Assembly: GCA_001643675.2 (NCBI GenBank)
Contig: LSRY02000001.1
Span: 1,669,501-1,733,500 of the forward strand
DNA: 64,000 nt
DNA from: Monocercomonoides exilis
Taxonomy: Eukaryota; Preaxostyla; Oxymonadida; Polymastigidae
Direction of reading: 5' to 3'
Positions 56,545 to 64,000 of the stretch are shown in pieces. Below the pieces are notes generated by a model. The model ran no database searches, was not told where the DNA came from, and saw only the letters and a list, made by a program, of their open reading frames with translations. The number at the start of each line of letters is the position of its first letter. Within the stretch, counting starts at the first letter, position 1. A program made the translations under genes and the position numbers.

Positions 56545-57237
56545 TATTTTCATTGAAAAATCACACATCTAATAAATTCTTTTTGTGATCGATAAATAAT
56601 AATAAAATGTTTTCATTTTTAAAGGCATGTGTCTGGTTACAAAACATTATGAAATAATATCAATGACACCTGTTCGATAATATTAAAATCCAATTGCAGT
56701 CTAAACCGGATATAATCACTTCGAATATAATTATATTCGTATATTGTCACATTTTTCCATGCACCGACATTTTTGGCTCATTTTTCATTCATTTTTCATC
56801 ACATATAATCATAGGGCTGAAAATATATAATCACATTTTTTATTATAATGTGTGATTTTTTCAATGAAAAATCGATTTTTTATCAAAAATCTCAATTTTT
56901 CGCTTTTTCAAAATTGTGTTTAAATTAGTTTAACTAACATAATCAATCATTATTTATAACTATTTCAATCGAAAAATGCGTTTTTGTGAAGAATTTCCGA
57001 AAAAAATAGACCCGAAATTAATTATTTATGAAATTAATTTTTATTTTTTTCTATGTTAAGCAGCATCGTATATTATCACTACCAGATATAGTCACAAAAA
57101 GTTGTGCAAAAACCGATGTGATTATATCCGGTTTAGACTGTAATTTTCGGATCTGAGTAAGTTTCTCTAAATTCTGAGCAAAACAAAGTTTTAATAATTT
57201 GTGCCTAAAAAACGTGAATATCCATATTTTTCCCCAC
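56545..57237 (+). repeat. 'AAGCTT-TTTTCC' repeat copy 4, split by a later insertion
   Basis: The piece at 56545-56696 (TTTTCATTGAAAAATCACAC through TATCAATGACACCTGTTCGA) aligns with the middle of copy 1. The alignment resumes after the MITE at 57141 (GGATCTGAGTAAG through AATATCCATATTTTTCCCCA). Removing 56697-57140 restores one continuous repeat copy. Confidence 0.65.
56697..57140 (+). mobile_element. MITE family 2 (CAGTCTAAACCGG termini), copy B, nested
   Basis: A 444-bp element with perfect 23-bp terminal inverted repeats; the first 20 bases are CAGTCTAAACCGGATATAAT, and the right end GTGATTATATCCGGTTTAGA is followed by CTG. It aligns in inverse orientation with 27771-28222. It is flanked by TG on the left and TA on the right, consistent with a TA duplication with one mutated base, and it sits inside another repeat (56545-57237). 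There is no coding capacity. CAGT-type ends with TA flanks fit mobilisation by a Tc1/mariner/pogo-type transposase. Confidence 0.88.
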
Positions 57238-57496
57238 ACATTTATTTATAAAGTTTGTGTTATTCTTTTTGAAAAGTGGTATTTGTTTTTTTATTCCCTT
57301 TTCAACTGAACATGAAACTTTATATTAAAAATTTTGGCAACTTTCATATTAAAACTCTTTACGATGTTGGCTGTTTCATATTAACAACAACACTATATTT
57401 TTGTTTTTTTCATTGAAAAAATTGTGGCGAAATGGAAAAAACATATCAAAAAATGATATATACAGAAAAAACTCAGATTAAAAAGTTGCAACAATT

Positions 57497-57533
<37 letters not shown>

Positions 57534-58353
57534 ATTCAATTTTTCCGCTGTTTTTCTTTTCTTCTCATTTTCTTTTTTAACTTAATGTTATTTGATCGTG
57601 AAAGAAGTTGATTATAACTGCTTCTTCTCATTTGTTTCATTATATCATATCATATGGCTGTAATGGAATCAAGAGTTGAATTTTTCTTCTTCTTTTTATT
57701 TTTCTTTTCTTTTTTTTTTTTTTTTTTAGATTTTATTGAAATCTTACGGGTGACAAATTTAGTGATCATTTGTTTTCTTTCACAAATTTCAATGTAAATA
57801 TTTGTTCAATGAAAGGAGTTGATGAATACAAAATCGTCCACATTTTTTCAGTGTTCGCCAAATTTGGTCTATCTCATTCAATGGAAAAAATTGTTTTCAC
57901 AATTATTTGAACATTTCGAAATAAATCAAAAGCGACGAAAAAGAAATTATTACAAAAAATTTCACCCAAAAGCTTGAATTTAGTCAAATAGTTTAAAAAC
58001 GAACTTTAGAAAATATTTAAACTGAATTTTATCAAAGTGAAATAAAACAAATGGATATCATTTTCGTTTTATTTTTTGCTTTTTTCTGAACTGAACATCA
58101 AAAAAATTAATATTAGTTACATAACAATGCATCTTTCAATCAAATGTTTTTTGAATAACATAAATAACCCAAAAAAAATGTTGCTAAAGGGTGTATTATC
58201 TTTAATGAACACAATAAATAAGATTTATAACTCAGAAATTTCATAAAATATTTTAGTGAACCATTCAAAACTTTTCTCTTTATAAAGAAGAATAATAATT
58301 ATTTATAAATAAGAGTATAATTATTATTGATAATCGAGAAGTTTGCGTTCCAT
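57238..58353. other. Intergenic with homopolymer tracts
   Basis: AT-rich 3' flank of the SET-domain gene. It contains 33 A at 57500-57532 and a T run near 57711-57728. No gene or RNA was recognised. Confidence 0.55.
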
Positions 58354-60796
58354 CTACGAATCCAAGCACACATCTGCATCCTTCAGCAGCTGCATTCCTC
58401 TTTCCTTCCCTCCTTTCACCATATGCAGAATGTGCTCTGACGTCGGCTCTTCCAACCCCCACTCCGATACAAACGACACCAGCACGTCTTCATACAGCTG
58501 AGAGCTTGCTGTTCTCGCGTCTTTTGGCGCTTTCGTCTGCAGCGCCTGCTCATCAGTCAGCTGGTCAAGCAGAGTTGCCAGGCGCAGGCGATAGTATGCT
58601 GGGCCCGAGCAGTAATCCAACCCGTTGCGGGTGATGGAGTTGGTGTAGTCAATCACAGCCTGACCATGCACCAACAGAGAAAGCGTGGGGTCGGGGATAA
58701 GTCTGTTGAAATGGTGATGAAATAAAAAAAAAAATAATAATAAAGAATTAATAAATAAAAAAAAAAGAATAATTTAACATAAGAATAGGAATATAAATAA
58801 AAATTATAAAAACGCATAGGTTTAATGTAACATCAAAATTAATATGAATTTTCAAAATAATAATAATAATAAAATATTATTTTTCAAAAAAAATGTTTTT
58901 TTTCCAAAGAAGTATATCACAACTACTCATTCAAATATTTAAAAAAAATTCTTTTTTAAAAATATTTAATTTCTCATACATTTGATTATTTGCATGCTCA
59001 CTCACAAATTCCATCAGATGCTCATTAAGCCAGGCAGACGTCCAATGCATCGGTGACAGTTCTTTCTGACAAATAGACAGCAGCGTCAGCATCTGATGAT
59101 ACCTCACAACAGCCTCTGCTTCGTCTCTGTCCTCTTCCTCTTCTGCTTCAGTCAGTGCTTCCTTTTCTTCTCCACTGTCCTTTTCCATTTCTTCCCCTGC
59201 TTCTTCCATCTCCTTCTTTCGCATCATCTGCCGCATCTTTTTGCGAATCTCTGCCATCTTCTCAATCGTCTCAGTCACTTTTGGAAGTCCCTCCACTTCA
59301 TCTACCACAGCCTGGAAGTCCTTTCTGAGCTCTCTTTCTTTCTTCGTCAGCTTTCCCCTTCTTCTCCTCTGCTCGTCCTCTTCCCCAAGTGCCTCCTCAT
59401 CATCCACCGGCCCGTATGCTTCGTCAAGGATCTTCGCAATGCGAGTGTCTGGCTTGTGGAGAAGCTTCAGTACGACTTTGCGCAGCGCGCTTTCCTTCTC
59501 AACAACCGGCCTCATCTCTTCTTCAGAGAAACGCTCGTTGCACTCCAAGCAGCGCCACGGCTTCAGAACCCACTCTGCCTTGTCGATGGCTGCACCAGAC
59601 GCCGCGTGGAAGTCGAATGGCGCGTCGATCTCGTCGCCCCAAAACAGACGCGAACTTGCTTTGCCCTTGAGCGTCGGCGAGGCGATGGGAAATGCGACTG
59701 GGGTTGGGATGTTGGGAGATGGGGTGGGCATCAGGATTTCGCCTGCGTCTTCTTTGTGCTCAGACCGAAAGAGGGAAAGCGACGGCTTCGGAAGCCCCAC
59801 GCGGTCCTCGTCTCCGTTTGAGTCAAACATCTCTGGGTGCCGATGGATGAAATGCCATCCTTCGACATCAGAGCGGACAGCAAATGCCTGTGCTCCAGAG
59901 TGGCTGTGAGATGAAGAATGGCACATGTGCCAAGCAGGGCAGGGCAACAACCGCATCATATCGTCTGCTCTGCATCTCGGGCACAAACAGAAAAAGTATT
60001 TGTGCTGAATAAGATCGCCTCGACGTTGCAATGTTGGTCTGAATAGAAGATCATCAGGCTCAATGTAAGAAAATGATAGAATTTCTCCAATTTTTGCCGG
60101 GCGAACGCACCTGTATCTCAGGCCATTAAAAGGCTTATTGCACACCGTATAGCTCATGTTCGGAGAACAAGAATGAGGCACACGAGACGCCACTTCAAAA
60201 ATTGCAGTTCCAAGATCACTTGCTTCGTCTTCTTGAAGTTCCTCGTATGGAACATCGGAATCTTCATTTTCGTTTTCTGTATCGTGTGATTTTCCTTCTT
60301 CGATTTCCCTTTTTTTCGCTTCCTCCTCTGTCTCAGGAAAATAAACATCAAAAGAATGAGAATTTGTATTCCAAATTAACCAAAGATGAATAAGATGCTT
60401 TCCCTCATAAATCATTGGCTCTCTCACAATGTACTTATTCCAGTGCGCAGGATGTTTTTTATATCGCATGGCAAGATATTCATTCAATGGTTTCGCAAAA
60501 CTTGAAAGAGTTTCACGAAAGTTTGGGTAAATATCAAGAGTAGATTCTTCGGGTCCATACATAACGTTATAAATCCAGTCCCGATATTTCTGCTCTGCAA
60601 AGGCATAACCAATCAGAAATACACCGAACATTCGATCAATCTCATAGTTGTCACAAATATCAACATAGTACCTTTCAGGAGGAAAAGAACGGACAAGCGG
60701 CTCTTCAATACAAATTGTATCTCCCTTTTTACACTCCCTCAAAGCAACAGTAGACCTCCCCAAATTTTTGAAATGGATCTCTCCAAAGCAACTCAT
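58354..60796 (-). CDS. SET-domain protein (SMYD-like, without a visible MYND finger)
   Basis: Exons 60796-58980 and 58702-58354 give 721 residues (2,166 nt); the intron is 277 bp (GTATGAG...CAACAG). The start is the ATG of MSCFGEIHF; the split SET domain begins at once with LGRSTVALRECKKGD and EEPLV. The core appears near 205-270: RVPHSCSPNMSY (NHSC-type substrate/cofactor motif, first Asn replaced by Pro), GEILSFSYIEPDDLL and TLQRRGDLIQHKYFFCLCPRCRAD, the last with post-SET cysteines. A further WRCLECNERFSEEEM zinc-like Cys pair lies near 420. The region between the N- and C-SET parts carries an acidic insert and no MYND Cys/His series. The second half is a Glu/Lys-rich helical region and a final helical bundle (exon 2), as in SMYD C-terminal repeats. 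It is predicted to methylate lysines of proteins or histones; the substrate is unknown. Confidence 0.85.
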
Positions 60797-60957
60797 TGGC
60801 AAAAATAATTTCTATGGGTCAAACAAAATTTGATTTAGTGCATTCATATTGTAATTTATATTTATAAAACAGGCATTGCCCAAAAAAGAAAATGAATTGT
60901 AATAAAAAGGGACATTCTATATTGTTAAAGAAAGAAATGAGATGATAAGTATCATAT

Positions 60958-61565
60958 TTACCAAACGCCCAGCCCTCCATATCTTCCAATTCCATTCATT
61001 GCTCCCATCCCTCCATATCCGCCATAGCCCCCACCGTTGTAGCCTCCTGCCCCTCCGTATCCTCCTCCTCCGTATCCTCCATATCCACCTTGTCCAAAAT
61101 TGGACGCACCGCCTGTTGAAAGTGATGTAGTTTGAGAGAAAGAGGTTCCGCCAGCTTGCGATCCCCCATATCCACCTCCACCATATCCATTATATCCCCC
61201 TCCTCCATAACCTCCATAACCTCCCATGCCACCTGCTCCGTAACCTCCTCCCATTCCATAATCACCAAAGCCACCCATTCCACCATAGCCTCCATACCCC
61301 ATTCCAGGGCCAAAGCCATAGCCTCCATAAGGTGCGAACATGCCGTAAGGCATTCCGAAACCACATCCATATCCAGGACATCCGCCAAATCCGCAGCAAA
61401 GAGCGTCTATGCACAAAAATGTGCAACATTTTAAAAAACGAACAGAATAAAAGCAAAATCCATTTAAAACAAACTGCAAAGCGGTGCATTTCCGTCTTCA
61501 GATTCGGATTCACATTCTTCAGCAAACACAATTGCTGAAACAAGAAATGAAAAAAGAAAGTTCAT
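60958..61565 (-). CDS. Secreted Gly/Tyr-rich protein
   Basis: Exons 61565-61475 and 61406-60958, with a 68-bp intron (GTTTGT...CATAG), give 179 residues. The start gives a clean signal peptide (MNFLFSFLVSAIVFA) followed by an acidic stretch (EECESESED). The splice restores a short Cys cluster (LCNALCCGFGGCPGYGCG), and the remainder is almost wholly Gly/Tyr repeats such as GGYGG, with Met, Asn and one Ser/Thr patch. The composition resembles extracellular-matrix or cell-surface Gly-rich proteins in animals and plants. No enzyme is suggested. It could form an elastic or adhesive layer, but that is inference. It lies 160 bp downstream of the SET gene's start, in the same direction. Confidence 0.82.
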
Positions 61566-61973
61566 GCAAAATTTTTATCTCAAAAGCTTTCTTTTTAAAA
61601 GGGTTGTCGAAAATGTTGGTTTTTCTACAATAAAGTTTTACAGCATGTCAAGTTTTAATCATATTTGATTAAATTTATTGAGGTTATGATCTTCATGTTA
61701 TTTCACAATTTTGAATAAGTTTTGAAAATGACATGAAAATTTTTTATCTTTTCTTCAACCACTCATAAGAAATATTTTCAATAACTCAGAAAGTTTGATT
61801 TTGCTGTCTTTTTTGTTTTTCGAAAAAGACCAAAAAAATATTTGTTCAGGAAAAATTAAAAAATATCAGAAACTATTAAATAACAAAAAAGTTTTGCTTG
61901 AGTATCGAAAATTTATAAATACCACTTGCTTTGAATATTTAAAATGAATAAGAATCTTTTTTTGGTAGTTGTG

Positions 61974-62005
<32 letters not shown>

Positions 62006-62405
62006 ATCTTCCTTTTGTTAAAGTTTATCTTTGATTTAACACATATTAAATTTTAATATTTTTGTTTGTTTATTCATTATTTAGTATTTGCTTAAAGTAT
62101 GAATAAAACTTAAAATAACTTTAATATATAACACGTTTTTTGAAATGAAAAAGAATTACATAAAAGATTTAATCAAAAATTTTTTTCATAAAAATTTCAA
62201 AAACAATAAAAGATTTCTTATTCTTCAACAAATGGATGAAACAAGAAAACAGAATAAAATCTCATTTATGCATTTGCAGTTGTGGGAATTATCTCAAAAA
62301 TTTTAAATAATGTGTAGAAAAAATGTATTTAAAGTTATCAATTCACGAACTCTCAAATGAAAAGTCAAATATGATAAAAGAAATAAACAATGTTTATTAT
62401 AAAAC
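61566..62405. other. Intergenic with a 30-nt A run
   Basis: 840 bp of AT-rich sequence between the stop of the right-hand helical gene and the start of the Gly/Tyr-rich gene. An A homopolymer lies at 61974-62003. No gene was seen. Confidence 0.6.
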
Positions 62406-64000
62406 TCAAACGATTTCTTTTAAACGTTGCTGTAGCACCTCTGCATATGCAGCGATAAGTCCACCACGACGAAGCAAACTTTGGATATCATCTTGATGAA
62501 GATGATTCAATAGCATATCCAATGAAGCCTTGTTGTTTGACTTTGAAATGGAGCACAAAACAGCCATTGAAGCAACTGCAAGCTCAACACGAACGCTCCT
62601 AATTCAAGTTAACATGTATGGAAAGTTCAGAACAAGAGAGAGAGAGAGAGAGAAAAAAAGAAATAAATAAAAATTTATAATTTTTTGAATAATATGAAAA
62701 ATTACATCAATTTATAGGAGGAAAATTTTTTAGTAATGTCACATTCGAATAAATTGAAAAATCTTTGAAGCACCAATATTCATTTCCACACACCTGCAAA
62801 GAATACAAAGTTTCGATAGCAGTTCGTCTTTAATGAATTTTTCATGATTTTCTGGCCGGCAAAGAAGAAAACGAAGCTCAGTACACATGCTAATCTTTTC
62901 GCAGATATCTTCCTCATTGAGATCTCTTTCACCTTCCTCAGGCATTTGTGACTGTATCGAAGAAAGTGGTGGATTAGGCGAAGGAAGCGAACTATTTGGA
63001 CTGGTTGAGGATGATTCATTGAATTGAACACTGCTCTTTTCAGCTTCTTCAGGCAACGAAAGAGCATCGATAAATATATTGTACAGCAAAGTGGCATGCT
63101 GACTTGTAGGATTATCACCAGGAAACACAGAAAACGCAAACAGATTTGCTACAACTTTCGCAGCAAGCCTCCAATGCGTTTCTTCCACGGGAAAATGAAT
63201 GAACTCGCTCTGGAACTGCTTCTCTTTTTCTTCTTGTGCCAACGAAAATGATGAAGACTGAAGCAATTGAAACAGAACAAATATTCCTCCTTTCTCCGCA
63301 AAGGTCTTATACAGTGGATGCACATGCTCTTTCGGATCCATTTCGCCATGTTCGACAAACGGTAGCATGTTATTTGGGAAGTGCTTTGATAGTACATGCA
63401 TCATCTCCAATATGCTCACCGCATCTTCTGCTGAAGTGGTTCGAGCGCACAGCATGATTAACAATTCAGCCAGCTCCGCTGGGAAGTATACGCCACTCCC
63501 AAGAATGTGAGGGATGGAGACACAAACAGAATGTAATAAGCTCAGCTCAGCTGAGTGCAATGGAAGGAGCTTTTTGCTTTCGATTCCGAAATAGAATGCT
63601 CGATAAGGAAGCCCATGCTCTTCAACAATGCTCCTCCATTCGAACTGATCTAAATTGTCGATCCAATTCTTTTCAGCTTTCAGAAGCATCTCGAAGAATC
63701 CGCTTTTCAACATTTCTATCTGAAATGGCGGATGCTGCTTCAGAATGGAATTAACAGCACAACAAAGCAATATTATGCATTCTCTCCGCAGCAATCTGTC
63801 CCAAATAGCATTTTCTGGCTGATTTTCTTCGTCAAATTGAGATTCCTTTCCTTCAATGATCTGCAAAGCACAACTTAGCAACTCGAACACAGGCAGGACT
63901 TCCACCGAAGTCCACGAAATTGGCTCAGTGAACCTGCCAATGGATTCTCTTTTCCCTTCCTCGCTCTGCAGCATTCCGTTCCCCTTTGGCTTTGCCTCTT
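62406..64000 (-). CDS. Alpha-helical protein, C-terminal part (partial, cut by right edge)
   Basis: The frame is open to the right edge (exon 64000-62794) and continues after a 195-bp intron (GTGTGT at 62793, TTAG at 62599) into the last exon 62598-62406. The join reads LCRSVRVELAVASMAVL and ends ...LKEIV then TGA. About 466 residues are visible, mainly amphipathic helices of armadillo type (ILEMMHVLSKHFPNN, AEKGGIFVLFQLLQ, LLRRECIILLCCAVNSIL, DIQSLLRRGGLIAAYAEVLQ) with one Ser/Pro-rich insert (about NESSSTSPNSSLPSPNPPLS). The intron contains a CT-repeat tract on the coding strand. Style resembles the 4424-10078 protein and large HEAT/armadillo scaffolds, including ubiquitin-ligase arms, but no HECT or RING part is in the window. 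Family not assigned. Confidence 0.7.

Noticed and set aside
62400-62408. GTTTGA at the end of the right-hand gene as a further 5' splice site
   Set aside because: The sequence beyond is AT-rich without a coding-like exon, so the TGA is taken as the true stop. The same signal at 1034 was accepted because an in-frame exon follows.

Overview
The window looks like nuclear DNA of a flagellated protist with a compact, AT-rich genome. I favour an oxymonad (Preaxostyla, e.g. a Monocercomonoides- or Blattamonas-type cell), but this is inference. Supporting points are short spliceosomal introns (about 41-295 bp, 5' site most often GTTTGT), standard stop codons, a flagellar-type protein gene, many low-complexity-rich proteins, and a huge surface protein with a beta-helix-like ectodomain, one membrane span and a degenerate kinase tail. 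No bacterial operons, CRISPR arrays or rRNA were seen.

Layout. 1-10,078: three minus-strand genes: the 5' part of a coiled-coil protein cut by the left edge, a FAM98 homologue, and an eight-exon helical-repeat protein. 10,079-16,533: repeat-rich, with dispersed-repeat copies, a decayed pogo/Tigger-like transposase and a second coding relic. 16,534-25,569: an intronless 3,011-residue receptor-like gene. 25,570-30,021: non-coding, with three small inverted-repeat elements (MITE/foldback), one an almost perfect palindrome. 30,022-55,446: dense genes, several in divergent pairs: a CFAP92/CFAP70-like protein and a 2,613-residue protein with 36 tandem Arg-Ser-Pro repeats; RAD23 and an unknown acidic protein; a long-chain acyl-CoA synthetase and a PP2A-type phosphatase whose start codons are only 37 bp apart. 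55,447-58,353: repeats, including a MITE inserted inside another repeat. 58,354-64,000: a SET-domain protein, a secreted Gly/Tyr-rich protein and the 3' part of another helical protein cut by the right edge.

Most gene models were assembled by joining open frames across splice sites. In every multi-exon model with both ends inside the window the summed exon length is divisible by three and the reading frame is kept, which supports the joins. The genes do not form one pathway. They cover tRNA-ligase-associated function (FAM98), ubiquitin/proteasome and DNA repair (RAD23), lipid activation (ACSL), phosphatase signalling, chromatin or protein methylation (SET), flagella and the cell surface. RNA genes cannot be excluded by eye; I saw no convincing tRNA.
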